Assembly: GCF_943181405.1 (NCBI RefSeq)
Contig: NZ_CALPBY010000008.1
Coordinates: 124,001 to 188,000, forward strand
DNA from: Cellulosimicrobium sp. Marseille-Q4280
Lineage (GTDB): Bacteria; Actinomycetota; Actinomycetes; Actinomycetales; Cellulomonadaceae
Length of the DNA stretch: 64,000 bases
Direction of reading: 5' to 3'
Numbering within the stretch: the first letter of the stretch is position 1; the number at the start of each line of letters is the position of its first letter. This document shows positions 7,536-16,272 of the stretch, piece after piece. The notes under the pieces are model-generated. The model was given only the letters and a program-made list of their open reading frames with translations. It had not been told where the DNA came from and ran no database searches. Both the position numbers and the translations under genes were made by a program.

Positions 7536-7835
7536 GTGCCCGTCCTCGTCTACTCCGTCCTGCGCCTCCTGCTCTTCGCAGCGGCTCTCGGCGCGCTCTG
7601 GCTCGCCGGGATGCGCGGCTGGCTGCTCGTGCTCGTCGCGGCCGTCGTCGCGCTCATGCTGTCCTACCTGACGCTGAACCGGCCCCGCGAGGCGGCGTCG
7701 CGCTATCTCGCCGAGCGGGCCGAGCGTCGTGCGCGCACGGGGGAGCGGTTCTCGCGCGAGATCGAGGACGACGCCGCGGTGGAGGACGCCGCGGTCGACG
7801 CCGCGGACGGACCCGAGGCGCACCCGACCCGCTGA
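7536..7835 (+). CDS. DUF4229 small membrane protein
   Basis: This encodes 99 residues: two hydrophobic segments (VYSVLRLLLFAAALGALWLA; WLLVLVAAVVALMLSYLTL) followed by the conserved RPREAASRYLAERAERRART and an acidic tail. This pattern fits DUF4229, a small actinobacterial membrane family of unknown function often found near menaquinone genes. GTG 7536 is chosen because a -10 hexamer lies 6 nt upstream. An ATG at 7503 in frame would add 11 residues but would overlap the divergent gene. menA follows convergently; the short stem GACCCG-CTGA-CGGGTC at 7826-7841 may act as a weak terminator. Confidence 0.75.
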   Translation: MPVLVYSVLRLLLFAAALGALWLAGMRGWLLVLVAAVVALMLSYLTLNRPREAASRYLAERAERRARTGERFSREIEDDAAVEDAAVDAADGPEAHPTR

Positions 7836-7865
7836 CGGGTCCTTCGTCGCAGGTCGGGCCTGTCG

Positions 7866-8735
7866 CTACAGCGCGAGACCGACCCCGAGCAGGATCCCGT
7901 ACGCGAGCTCGAACAGGCCCGTCCCCGCGAGGACCGGCACGAGCAGCGGGCCGCGCGCGCCGGCGATCACGGGCAGCGTGAGCAGGACCGCCGGCAGGAG
8001 CAGCACGAGGGTCAGCAGCGTCCACGCCGAGGCGAACGAGCACACGACCGCGAGCAGCAGCGGCACCCAGATCATGAGCACGAACACGCGCCGCGCGCGC
8101 CAGTCCCCGAGGCGGACGGCCAGCGTGCGCTTGCCCGCGACGACGTCGGTGGGGATGTCGCGCAGGTTGTTCACCATGAGGAGCGCGCACGCGAGCAGGC
8201 CCACGGCGACCGCCCCGACGAGGGACGGCCACGTCACGACGTCCGCCTGGGTGTACGTCGTGCCGAGCGTGGCCACGAGGCCGAAGAAGACGAACACGCC
8301 GACCTCGCCGAGCCCGCGGTACCCGTAGGGGTTGCGTCCGCCGGTGTAGTACCAGGCGGCGAGGATCGCGAGGGCGCCCACCGCGAGGAGCCACCAGTGC
8401 CCCGAGACCGTGCAGAGCAGGAGGCCGAGCACGGCGGCGAGCCCGAACGCGCCGAACGCCGCGGCGCGCACCTCGCTCGCTCGCGCCGCCCCGGTCGCGG
8501 TGAGGCGCATCGGTCCGACCCGCTCGACGTCCGTCCCGCGGATCCCGTCCGAGTAGTCGTTCGCGTAGTTGACGCCGACCTGGAGGGCGAGCGCGACGCC
8601 GAGCGCGAGCAGGGCGGGCCAGAACGCGAACCCGTCGACCTGTGCCGCGGCGCCCGAGCCGACGATCACGGGGGTCGCGGCGGCGGGGAGGGTGCGCAGG
8701 CGTGCGCCCGCGACCCACTCGGCGGGACTGGCCAT
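7866..8735 (-). CDS. menA: 1,4-dihydroxy-2-naphthoate polyprenyltransferase MenA
   Basis: This encodes 289 residues of the UbiA superfamily with about eight or nine membrane helices. It attaches a polyprenyl chain to dihydroxynaphthoate, giving demethylmenaquinone. The first Asp-rich motif NYANDYSDGIRGTD (near residue 56) and the second, NNLRDIPTDVVAGKRTLAVR (near residue 190), bind the Mg-diphosphate of the prenyl donor. PMRLTATGAA between them is typical of MenA rather than UbiA. ATG 8735 has GGAG 5 nt upstream. menE ends 29 nt before it on the same strand, so the two form an operon. The prenyl donor could come from the synthase at 45-46 kb, and MenG (23.2 kb) carries out the next step. Confidence 0.93.
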   Translation of the reverse strand: MASPAEWVAGARLRTLPAAATPVIVGSGAAAQVDGFAFWPALLALGVALALQVGVNYANDYSDGIRGTDVERVGPMRLTATGAARASEVRAAAFGAFGLAAVLGLLLCTVSGHWWLLAVGALAILAAWYYTGGRNPYGYRGLGEVGVFVFFGLVATLGTTYTQADVVTWPSLVGAVAVGLLACALLMVNNLRDIPTDVVAGKRTLAVRLGDWRARRVFVLMIWVPLLLAVVCSFASAWTLLTLVLLLPAVLLTLPVIAGARGPLLVPVLAGTGLFELAYGILLGVGLAL

Positions 8736-8764
8736 GGTGCTCCGATCGGTCGTGCGGCTCGTGC

Positions 8765-9925
8765 TCAGGCGCCGTCGTGCCCGACGGCGAGCCGCGCCAC
8801 CGCGGCCCGGTCCACCTTGCCGGGGCCTCGTCGAGGCAGGTCCGTCACGACGAGGACGCGGCGCGGTGCAGCGGCCCGTCCCAGCCTATCCGCGACGCGG
8901 CGCCGGATCGCGCCGGACAGCTCGGACGATGCCTGGCCCTGCAGCGTCACGACGGCGACGACCGCCTGCCCCCACTCGGGGTCGGGAACGCCGACGACGC
9001 ACACCTCGCCGACGCCCTCGACGCCCGCGACCACGTCCTCCACGGCGGCCGGGGCGACGTTGACGCCGCCCGTGACGACGACGTCGTCGGCGCGTCCGAG
9101 GACCGTCAGGCGGGGCGGGTCGTCGTCGGTGATCCGGCCGAGGTCGCTCGTGCCGAACCACCGCGACCCGTCGGCGTCGGTGCGGAACGCCGCCGCCGTC
9201 GCCGCGTCGTCGCCGAGGTAGCCCTCCGCGAGGACCGGTCCCGAGAGCTCGACGACGCCAGACCCCCGCGCGAGGCGCACGCGCACGCCCGGGAGCGGGA
9301 CGCCGTCGTAGACGCAGCCGCCGCACGTCTCGGTCATGCCGTAGGTCGTCACGACGCGGGCCCCGGCGGCGCGGGCGCGGTGGAGCAGCGCGGTCGGGGT
9401 CGTGGCACCGCCGAGCAGGACGGCGTCGAGCGAGCACAGGGCGTCGAGCCCGCGCGCGCCGCCGTCGGCGCCGGACTCGGCCGCCACGACCAGGCGGTGG
9501 AGCTGCGTGGGGACCAGGGAGGCGTAGCGCCGCCCGTCGTGCTGTGCGCGACGGACGAGCGCGGCGAAGCCGTCGGCCGTGAACGGCTCGCCGGCGGGCG
9601 CTGCGGTCAGCCCGTGGCCCGCGTGCGCGCGGGCGACGACCTGGACCCCCGCGACGTGCGTGGCGGGCAGGGTGAGCAGCCAGTGGCCCGGACCGCCGAG
9701 GCGCGAGTGCGTCGCCTCGCCCGAGGCGCGCAGCGCGCTCGCCGACAGCGCGACCTCCCGCGCAGAGCCCGTCGATCCCGAGGTGCGCAGCACGAGCGCC
9801 GCGTCGCCGGGGTCGGCGTCCGCGAGCACCGGGACGGGCGCGACGGGCGGGCCGTCGCCGTCGAGCGCCGCTCCCACGGCCCGGACGAGCTCGGCCAGGT
9901 CTGCGGGGACGACGGCGCGGGTCAC
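8765..9925 (-). CDS. menE: o-succinylbenzoate-CoA ligase MenE (AMP-binding)
   Basis: This encodes 386 residues, the short form seen in actinobacteria (other acyl-CoA ligases exceed 500). ATP-loop RTSGSTGSAREVALS lies near residue 47, TTYGMTETCGGCVYDG is the A5 motif, RWFGTSDLGRI the A7 region, VLGRADDVVVTGGVNV the hinge, and RRGPGKVDRAAV carries the catalytic A10 Lys. It activates o-succinylbenzoate with ATP and CoA for MenB. GTG 9925 is chosen: TACGCT (9932-9937) lies 6 nt upstream, and homology begins just after it; the open frame extends 54 codons further without similarity. It is divergent from the DUF3048 gene and co-directional with menA. Confidence 0.9.
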   Translation of the reverse strand: MTRAVVPADLAELVRAVGAALDGDGPPVAPVPVLADADPGDAALVLRTSGSTGSAREVALSASALRASGEATHSRLGGPGHWLLTLPATHVAGVQVVARAHAGHGLTAAPAGEPFTADGFAALVRRAQHDGRRYASLVPTQLHRLVVAAESGADGGARGLDALCSLDAVLLGGATTPTALLHRARAAGARVVTTYGMTETCGGCVYDGVPLPGVRVRLARGSGVVELSGPVLAEGYLGDDAATAAAFRTDADGSRWFGTSDLGRITDDDPPRLTVLGRADDVVVTGGVNVAPAAVEDVVAGVEGVGEVCVVGVPDPEWGQAVVAVVTLQGQASSELSGAIRRRVADRLGRAAAPRRVLVVTDLPRRGPGKVDRAAVARLAVGHDGA

Positions 9926-9931
9926 CCGATC

Positions 9932-9953
9932 AGCGTAGGTCGGGACGTAGGGT
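9932..9953. promoter_or_regulatory. Divergent -10 elements for menE and the DUF3048 gene
   Basis: Minus-strand TACGCT (9932-9937) is 6 nt before the menE GTG, a leaderless arrangement. Plus-strand TAGGGT (9948-9953) would start a transcript near 9960, leaving an untranslated leader of about 80 nt for the DUF3048 gene. Confidence 0.5.
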
Positions 9954-10038
9954 GTCCGGGAACCAGCCAGGGGACGCGCGGGAGCGACGGTCACGGGCGA
10001 CGGACGAGGGGGTCCGGCGAGCGACGGGAGGGGCGACG

Positions 10039-11145
10039 GTGAGGATGCTCGCTGGAGGACCACACGGGCGACGCGGGCCACGAGCACCGCGCGGCCGCCG
10101 CGCCGTCGGTGGCGTGCTCGCGCTCGCGACGGCCGTGACGCTCGCGGCGTGCGGGGGCGGCGAGCCCGCGGCGCCGGTCACGGAGACCGTCGAGGCGGAC
10201 AGCTCGGTCGCGAAGGGCGGCCCGCCCGACCCCGTGGTGCCCGTCGTGTGGCCGCTCACGGGCGTCGCCGTCGAGGAGGTCGCGGCGCGTCCGGCCCTCG
10301 CCGTGAAGATCGAGAACGCGCCTCAGGCGCGCCCCCAGACCGGCCTCGAGTCCGCCGACGTCGTCTGGGAGGAGGTCGTCGAGGGCGGGATCACGCGGTT
10401 CGTCGCGGTCTACCACTCGCAGGCTCCCGAGCTCGTCGGACCGGTGCGCTCGGTACGTCCCATGGACCCTGCGATCGTCGCGCCGCTGCACGGCGTCCTC
10501 GCCTACACGGGCGGGCAGGAGCCGTTCGTGGATGCGGTGGGAGCGGCGGGCGTCCAGTCCGTCGTCATGGACCACGGCGACGACGGCTTCGAGACGACCC
10601 GGGCCCGCCGGGCCCCGCACAACGTCTACGGGCGGCTCGCGGACTTCTGGGAGCAGGCCGACGACGAGCGCACGTCGCCGCCGCCGGCGCAGCTCGTCCA
10701 CGCGCGCGAGCCCGGTCGGGGCACGGCGACGGTCTCGGGCACCCCGGCCGCACGGCTGGACGTCGACCTGACGTTCGCGAGCCGGGCGGTGTGGGACTGG
10801 GCGGGCGACCAGGGCGCGTACGTGCGGAGCGAGGGCGACGAGCCCGCCGTCTCGGCCGACGACGCACGCCTCGCCGCGACGAACGTCGTGCTGGTCTCCG
10901 CGACGATGGTGAACACGCCGTTCACGGATCCCGCGGGGGCGCCGGTCCCGGAGACCCAGCTCGTCGGGTCGGGGGACGCCGTCGTCGCGAGCGGCGGCAA
11001 GCACGTCGCGGCGACCTGGTCGAAGGAGGCCGTCGACGCGCCGCTCGTCCTCACCGGCGCCGACGGCGCGCCCGTCCGGCTCGAGCCCGGCACGACCTGG
11101 ATCGAGCTCGTGCCGACCGGCAGCGGGAGCTGGACGATCGGCTGA
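10039..11145 (+). CDS. DUF3048 domain lipoprotein
   Basis: This encodes 368 residues. After an Arg-rich start, AVGGVLALATAVTLAACGGG forms a lipoprotein signal with LAAC lipobox. The mature part matches DUF3048 (YerB-like): ARPALAVKIENAPQARPQTG, ADVVWEEVVEGGITRFVAVY and LVGPVRSVRPMDPAI in the first domain, then RRAPHNVYGR and the C-terminal sheet VVASGGKHVAATWSKE. The protein should be anchored on the outer membrane face; no enzymatic role is established. GTG 10039 is preferred because GGGAGGGG lies 5 nt before it; an in-frame GTG at 9952 would add 29 charged residues. It is divergent from menE. The dyad CGCTCC..GGAGCG after the stop is a possible weak terminator. Confidence 0.87.
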   Translation: MRMLAGGPHGRRGPRAPRGRRAVGGVLALATAVTLAACGGGEPAAPVTETVEADSSVAKGGPPDPVVPVVWPLTGVAVEEVAARPALAVKIENAPQARPQTGLESADVVWEEVVEGGITRFVAVYHSQAPELVGPVRSVRPMDPAIVAPLHGVLAYTGGQEPFVDAVGAAGVQSVVMDHGDDGFETTRARRAPHNVYGRLADFWEQADDERTSPPPAQLVHAREPGRGTATVSGTPAARLDVDLTFASRAVWDWAGDQGAYVRSEGDEPAVSADDARLAATNVVLVSATMVNTPFTDPAGAPVPETQLVGSGDAVVASGGKHVAATWSKEAVDAPLVLTGADGAPVRLEPGTTWIELVPTGSGSWTIG

Positions 11146-11256
11146 CCCGTCCTCCTTCGGGCGGACGACCGCTCCCCCCGCGGGAGGAGCGGGCGCCGAC
11201 CAGGAGCCTCCGCCGGGCCGACGCGCCCGGGCGACCCGGGACGGCACCGTGGAGAC

Positions 11257-11496
11257 ATGGCAACCGTCGTCCCGAACCCCGTCCCCCCGTCGTCGGCCCG
11301 CACCTCCGGTGAAGGCCCCTCCGTGCCCCCGGCCCCGCCGTCGTTCGCCCCGCGTCCGCAGCGCGACGAGCCCGGCGCCGCGCGCTCGGCCGTCCCCGTC
11401 GTCGTCTCCGTCGGCCTGCTCTTCGGGCTCGCCGTCGCCGCCGCGTTCGTCGGCCGCGGCATCATCGAGATGCTCACGGGCATGCTCGGCCAGTGA
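11257..11496 (+). CDS. Small single-pass membrane protein, unknown
   Basis: This encodes 79 residues. The first 45 are Pro/Ser-rich and disordered; one hydrophobic helix follows (VPVVVSVGLLFGLAVAAAFV) and the chain ends with RGIIEMLTGMLGQ. I do not recognise a family. ATG 11257 has a weak GGAG 4 nt upstream. Reading-frame quality is supported by the clear membrane helix and by a strong hairpin terminator starting 5 nt after the stop. It faces menB convergently, and no operon partner is evident. Confidence 0.55.
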   Translation: MATVVPNPVPPSSARTSGEGPSVPPAPPSFAPRPQRDEPGAARSAVPVVVSVGLLFGLAVAAAFVGRGIIEMLTGMLGQ

Positions 11497-11500
11497 CCGC

Positions 11501-11532
11501 GCGGCCGTGACCCCCGCGCGGGGCGTGGCCGC
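11501..11532. terminator. Bidirectional hairpin between the small membrane protein and menB
   Basis: Outer arms GCGGCC (11501-11506) and GGCCGC (11527-11532) enclose the perfect palindrome CCCCGCGCGGGG (11512-11523). It is the only structure in the 44-nt convergent gap and should terminate both transcripts. Confidence 0.6.
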
Positions 11533-11540
11533 CCGTCGCG

Positions 11541-12616
<1,076 letters not shown>

Positions 12617-12620
<4 letters not shown>

Positions 12621-13639
12621 GAGCGCCACGGTAGCCGGTCGACCGCCGGCTCGGGTGCCGGCTGAGGTGCCGACCGAGGTGCCGGCTCGGGTGCCGGCCC
12701 GCGTGGCGCGTGACGGCGCGGGGCGAGTCCCAGCGCGAGCCCGGCGCCGACGGCGAGCACCCCCGCGACGGCGTGCCAGGTCGCGCTCTCGACGCCGAGC
12801 GCGACGGAGGCTGCGAGGGCTGCGACCGGCATGAGCCCGGCGAAGAGGCCCGCGCGCGCAGCCCCCAGTCTCGCGAGCCCCGAGTACCACAGGAGGAAGG
12901 CGACGGCCGTGACGACGACGGCCAGGTAGGCGAGCGCGGCGGTCTCCGTCGCGGTCGGCACCGCGAGGAACGGCCCGGGGAGCAGCAGGCCGCCCAGCGC
13001 GAGCTGCGGGACGGCGAGCCCGCACGCCCAGGCGGAGACCCGCAGCGGGCCGAGGGTCGACAGCAGCGGCAGCGCGAGGAGCGAGAAGCAGACCTCGCAC
13101 GCGAGCGCGCCGAGGGCGAGCCCGAGCCCGACGAGGTCGACCGCACCGGGACCTTCGACGAGCACGACCCCGCCGGTCACGGCGAGGGCCGCGAGCCCGG
13201 TGCGGGCATCGACACGCCGCTCGCGGAGCGCCGCTGCGACGGCGAGGACCACGGGTGTCGCCCCGACGACGGCGCCGATGAGCGACGGGTCGGCACGGTC
13301 GGCGCCGCGCACGACGAGGACGCTGAAGGCGACGAGCCCGGTCGCGGAGAGCGCCACGAGCCGTCCCGTCTGCCGCGCGGTCGGCCGGACCCACGGGACC
13401 CGGCGCCAGGCGAGGACGCCGACGAGGACGAGGGCGCCCACCGCGTAGCGCACCGCCTGCCCGCCGAGCAGCGGGTAGTCGGCGAGGGCGGCCGACGCCA
13501 CGAACGACGCGCCGACGACGAGCATGCCCGCCGCGCAGAGGATCGAGGCCCGCGCGACGGACAGGCCGTCGCCGGCGACGCCGGACGGCGGGAGGACGCG
13601 GGACGCCGGCGGGGCCGGGCGGGCGGTGGACGTGGTCAC
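12617..13639 (-). CDS. EamA/DMT-family transporter
   Basis: This encodes 340 residues and ten predicted helices arranged as two EamA repeats. Typical features are GGQAVRYAVGALVLVGVLAW in the first half, IGAVVGATPVVLAVAAALRE, and in the second half YLAVVVTAVAFLLWYSGLAR and LFAGLMPVAALAASVALGVE. Such proteins export small metabolites such as amino acids or drugs; the substrate is not predictable. The last 40 residues are a repetitive Ala/Pro/Glu tail encoded by a degenerate 12-nt repeat around 12650-12700. GTG 13639 follows TACCGT (13646-13651) by 6 nt. The gene is divergent from a MocR-type regulator, its probable controller, and overlaps menB downstream. Confidence 0.85.
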
Positions 13640-13645
13640 CCTGCG

Positions 13646-13707
13646 ACGGTAGAAAAGGTCTGGTCCATGCGGACAGGGCCAGATCGATTCTGGTTCACTG
13701 GTCCAGA
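13646..13707. promoter_or_regulatory. EamA/MocR intergenic control region with repeated TCTGGTYC
   Basis: The minus-strand -10 TACCGT (13646-13651) serves the transporter. Beside it are TCTGGTCC (13659-13666) with an inverted partner GGGCCAGA (13676-13683), TCTGGTTC (13689-13696) and ACTGGTCCAGA reaching the MocR start codon (13697-13707). MocR regulators bind direct or inverted repeats, so these are candidate operators. Confidence 0.5.
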
Positions 13708-15119
13708 TGACGGATCTCGCTCAGCACCGGCTGGAACCCGACGCGCTGCTCCTCCTGCTGGGGCCGCGACCCGACGGTGCCGTCGGACGGTGGATCGAGG
13801 ACGGGCTGAGGACCGCGATCGTCGACGGGCGGCTGAGCGCCGGTGCCGTGCTGCCCTCGAGCCGGGACACCGCGACGGCGCTCGGCGTCGCGCGCGGGAC
13901 GGTCACCACGGCGCTCGACCTGCTCGTGGGCGACGGGCTGCTCGTCAGCAGACCTCGTGCCGGGGTCGCGGTGGCGGCTCTCCGCGGCCCGTCCGCGGCG
14001 TCGGCGAGCATGGCGAGCGACCCCGTCCCCGCGCCTCGCCCTGCCCGTGCGCCGAGCGTCGGGACGCCCGACCCGGCGCTCTTCCCGCGCACGGCCTGGT
14101 CGCGCGCGGTGCGGTCCGCGACGGCAGGCCTCCCGGACTCGGACCTCGGCTACCCGGACCCACAGGGGCTCCCCGCGCTGCGGGAGGCGCTCGCGGACCA
14201 CCTCCGGCAGGCGCGGGGCGCGCAGGCCCGGGCGCGCGACGTCGTCGTGGTGAGCGGCGTGGCCCAGGGCCTCACGCTGCTCGCCGGCCTGCTCGCGGCG
14301 CGGGGCGCCGGGACGTCGGCGCCTCCGCGCGTCGCGGTCGAGGACCCCTCGTCACCCGGAGCCGTCGACCTGCTCCTCGCGGCGGGGCTCGGCGTCGACC
14401 CCGTCCCGGTCGACGACGACGGCCTCCGCACCGACCTGCTCCCCGACGCGAGCGCGGTGCTCGTCACGCCGGCGCACCAGTTCCCGCTCGGCGTCGTGCT
14501 GGCGCCGGACCGGCGGCGGGAGGTCCTCGCCTGGGCGGGGGCGGGCGACCGGTACGTGCTCGAGGACGACTACGACGCCGAGCTCCGGTACGACCGGCGC
14601 CCTGTCGCCGCCCTCCAGGCGATGGACCCCGACCGGGTCGTGCTCCTCGGCTCGGTGTCGAAGATGCTCTCGCCGGCGCTGCGCCTCGGCTGGGTCCTGG
14701 CGCCGCCGCAGCTCGTCGGGCCCCTCGTCGAGGCGAAGACGCGGGCCGACCTCGGCTGCTCGGTCCCCGAGCAGGCGGCGCTCGCGGACCTCCTGCGCGG
14801 CGGCGCCTACGGTCGCCACCTGCGCCGCGTGCGCACGATCTACCGCCGCCGTCGCGCGGTCCTGCTCGACGCGCTCGCCGCCCAGGCTCCGGGCCTCCGG
14901 GTGCGTGGTGTCGACGCCGGGCTGCACGTGGTGGTGGAGCTCGGGTCGCGCGGGGCCGAGGAGGAGGCCGTCCGCGTCCTCGCGGGGGCGGGTGTCCCGG
15001 CGCTGGCGCTGAGCGCGACGGGCGCGAGGCCCGGCGAGCGGTTCGGGGTCGTCGTCGGCACCGCCAGGGTGCGGGACGGCCAGGTGGGCGCCGTGGTGCG
15101 AGCCGTCCGGGCGAAGTAG
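13707..15119 (+). CDS. MocR-type regulator (GntR HTH plus aminotransferase-like domain)
   Basis: This encodes 470 residues. The N-terminal GntR winged helix (residues about 25-95) contains LSAGAVLPSSRDTATALGVA and RGTVTTALDLLVGDGLLVSR. After a linker comes a fold-type I aminotransferase domain: LGYPDPQGLPALREALADHL, VVVSGVAQGLTLLAGLLAAR, VTPAHQFPLGVVL, YVLEDDYDAELRYDRRPVAA, and the PLP-binding Lys in LLGSVSKMLSPALRLGW. MocR proteins such as PdxR and GabR use PLP as ligand or cofactor. Here control of the divergent EamA exporter is the simplest reading, for example for an amino-compound; PLP salvage genes are not seen. The ATG has no Shine-Dalgarno. Its TAG overlaps the next operator by 2 nt. 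Confidence 0.9.
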   Translation: MTDLAQHRLEPDALLLLLGPRPDGAVGRWIEDGLRTAIVDGRLSAGAVLPSSRDTATALGVARGTVTTALDLLVGDGLLVSRPRAGVAVAALRGPSAASASMASDPVPAPRPARAPSVGTPDPALFPRTAWSRAVRSATAGLPDSDLGYPDPQGLPALREALADHLRQARGAQARARDVVVVSGVAQGLTLLAGLLAARGAGTSAPPRVAVEDPSSPGAVDLLLAAGLGVDPVPVDDDGLRTDLLPDASAVLVTPAHQFPLGVVLAPDRRREVLAWAGAGDRYVLEDDYDAELRYDRRPVAALQAMDPDRVVLLGSVSKMLSPALRLGWVLAPPQLVGPLVEAKTRADLGCSVPEQAALADLLRGGAYGRHLRRVRTIYRRRRAVLLDALAAQAPGLRVRGVDAGLHVVVELGSRGAEEEAVRVLAGAGVPALALSATGARPGERFGVVVGTARVRDGQVGAVVRAVRAK

Positions 15120-15137
15120 TGGTACGTTAGTACCACT
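15118..15137. promoter_or_regulatory. 20-bp perfect dyad, probable TetR operator
   Basis: AGTGGTACGTTAGTACCACT has 8-bp perfect arms around GTTA. It lies 55 nt before the SMR transporter, which is followed by a TetR-family gene, and contains TACGTT, a possible -10 element. Binding of the TetR protein here would repress both genes. Confidence 0.7.
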
Positions 15138-15191
15138 TAGCGCACGACGGCGGGATCTGCCACCCGGTGCGCCGACCCACGGAGAGTCCTC

Positions 15192-15521
15192 ATGGCGCTC
15201 GCATGGATCGTCCTCATCCTGTCCGGAATGCTCGAGGCCGGCTGGGCCCTGAGCCTCAAGGCGTCGGAGGGCTTCAGCAAGCTCTGGCCGAGCGTCTCGT
15301 TCGTCGTGCTGCTCGTGCTCAGCATGGTCGGGTTGAGCTACGCCCTCAAGACCCTGCCCGTGGGCGTCGCCTACGGCGTGTGGGTGGGGATCGGGGCCGC
15401 GCTGACAGCGGTCCTCGCCATCGTCCTGTTCGACGAGCCCGTCACGGTCCTCAAGGTCATCTCCCTCGTGCTGATCGTCGCCGGGGTGGTCGGGCTCAAC
15501 CTGTCCGGTGGGGGCCACTGA
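15192..15521 (+). CDS. SMR-family small multidrug/guanidinium exporter (SugE/Gdx-like)
   Basis: This encodes 109 residues and four membrane helices. ILSGMLEAGWALSLKASEGF has the essential Glu of helix 1, and this region with SLKASEGF resembles the SugE/Gdx branch (quaternary ammonium or guanidinium export) more than EmrE. VGVAYGVWVGIGAALTAVLA forms helix 3 and the glycine-rich dimer interface. It acts as an antiparallel dimer exchanging H+ for cation. Only one SMR gene is present, so a homodimer is expected. ATG 15192 has GGAGA upstream. The stop overlaps the ATG of the TetR gene, so the two are one operon. The leader of about 55 nt is too short for a known guanidine riboswitch. Confidence 0.88.
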   Translation: MALAWIVLILSGMLEAGWALSLKASEGFSKLWPSVSFVVLLVLSMVGLSYALKTLPVGVAYGVWVGIGAALTAVLAIVLFDEPVTVLKVISLVLIVAGVVGLNLSGGGH

Positions 15522-16159
15522 TGCCCGAGACGTCGAGGGAGCTCGCGCCCCCCGAGGGCACGCCCACCGGACCTCGTCGACAGGCGCGTGGCACCGCGCG
15601 CCGCGACGCGATCGTCCGGGCGGCCGCCGACCTCATCCTGCGCGAGGGGCCCGCCGCCGTGACGCACCGTGCGGTCGCCGCTCGCGCCCAGGTCCCGCTG
15701 GCGGCGACGACCTACTACTTCACCGGTCTCGACGACCTCATCGGCGCCGCGGGGCGGATGATCGTCGACGGGTGGGCCGAGCACGCGCGCGACGCCGCGG
15801 CGCGGGCCATCCGGCGGGCCTCGTCCGGGCGGAGGGCGGCCACCACCGGCGCCGAGGCCCTCGTCGACTCCGTCCTGCTGCCCGGCGGCGAGGCAGAGGT
15901 GCGCGGGTTCTACGAGCACCTCGTCGGCGCGGGAAGGTACCCGGCCCTCGCGCACGCGTACGCCGAGGGACGGCACCAGCTCGACACCGCCGTCGCCCAC
16001 GTCCTCACGGTGCTCGGCGTGGAGCGGGTGAGCCCCGGGCTCCTCGTCGCCGTCGTCGACGGCGCCGCGGTGAGCGCGCTGAGCGAGGGCCGCGACGTGC
16101 GTGGCCTCGCCGTGCGGCTCGTCGCCGACCTGCTGGGCGACGACGGGCAGAGCAGCTAG
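15521..16159 (+). CDS. TetR-family transcriptional regulator
   Basis: This encodes 212 residues. The N-terminal HTH is canonical: AIVRAAADLILREGPAAVTH, then RAVAARAQVPLAATTYYFTG, then LDDLIGAAGRMIVDGWAEHA. The C-terminal ligand domain is all-helical and not assignable to a ligand class. Translation is coupled to the upstream SMR exporter by an ATG/TGA overlap, and the 20-bp dyad before that operon is the probable target, so exporter substrates should induce both genes. The end of the gene is followed by three 14-bp tandem repeats and then menC. Confidence 0.87.
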   Translation: MPETSRELAPPEGTPTGPRRQARGTARRDAIVRAAADLILREGPAAVTHRAVAARAQVPLAATTYYFTGLDDLIGAAGRMIVDGWAEHARDAAARAIRRASSGRRAATTGAEALVDSVLLPGGEAEVRGFYEHLVGAGRYPALAHAYAEGRHQLDTAVAHVLTVLGVERVSPGLLVAVVDGAAVSALSEGRDVRGLAVRLVADLLGDDGQSS

Positions 16160-16185
16160 ACCTCGTCCCGGTACGCAGGCCCGGC

Positions 16186-16227
16186 GACCGGGACCGGCCG
16201 ACTGGGACCGGCCGACCGGGACCGGGC
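16186..16227. repeat. Three tandem 14-bp repeats
   Basis: GACCGGGACCGGCC, GACTGGGACCGGCC and GACCGGGACCGGGC follow each other without gaps between the TetR gene and menC. Function is unknown; the copies could be polymorphic between strains. Confidence 0.75.
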
Positions 16228-16260
16228 CGCGCTCGACGGGGGCCGTGGCGGGTGGTGGCA

Positions 16261-16266
16261 TAGCCT
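16261..16266 (+). promoter_or_regulatory. -10 element for a leaderless menC transcript
   Basis: TAGCCT lies 6 nt before the menC GTG at 16273. There is no properly spaced Shine-Dalgarno, only a G-run that touches the start codon. Confidence 0.55.
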
Positions 16267-16272
16267 GGGGGC

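Noticed and set aside
15138-15191. Possible guanidine riboswitch before the SMR exporter
   Set aside because: Only 54 nt separate the operator from the start codon, and no riboswitch-like paired core is visible; the TetR dyad explains regulation.
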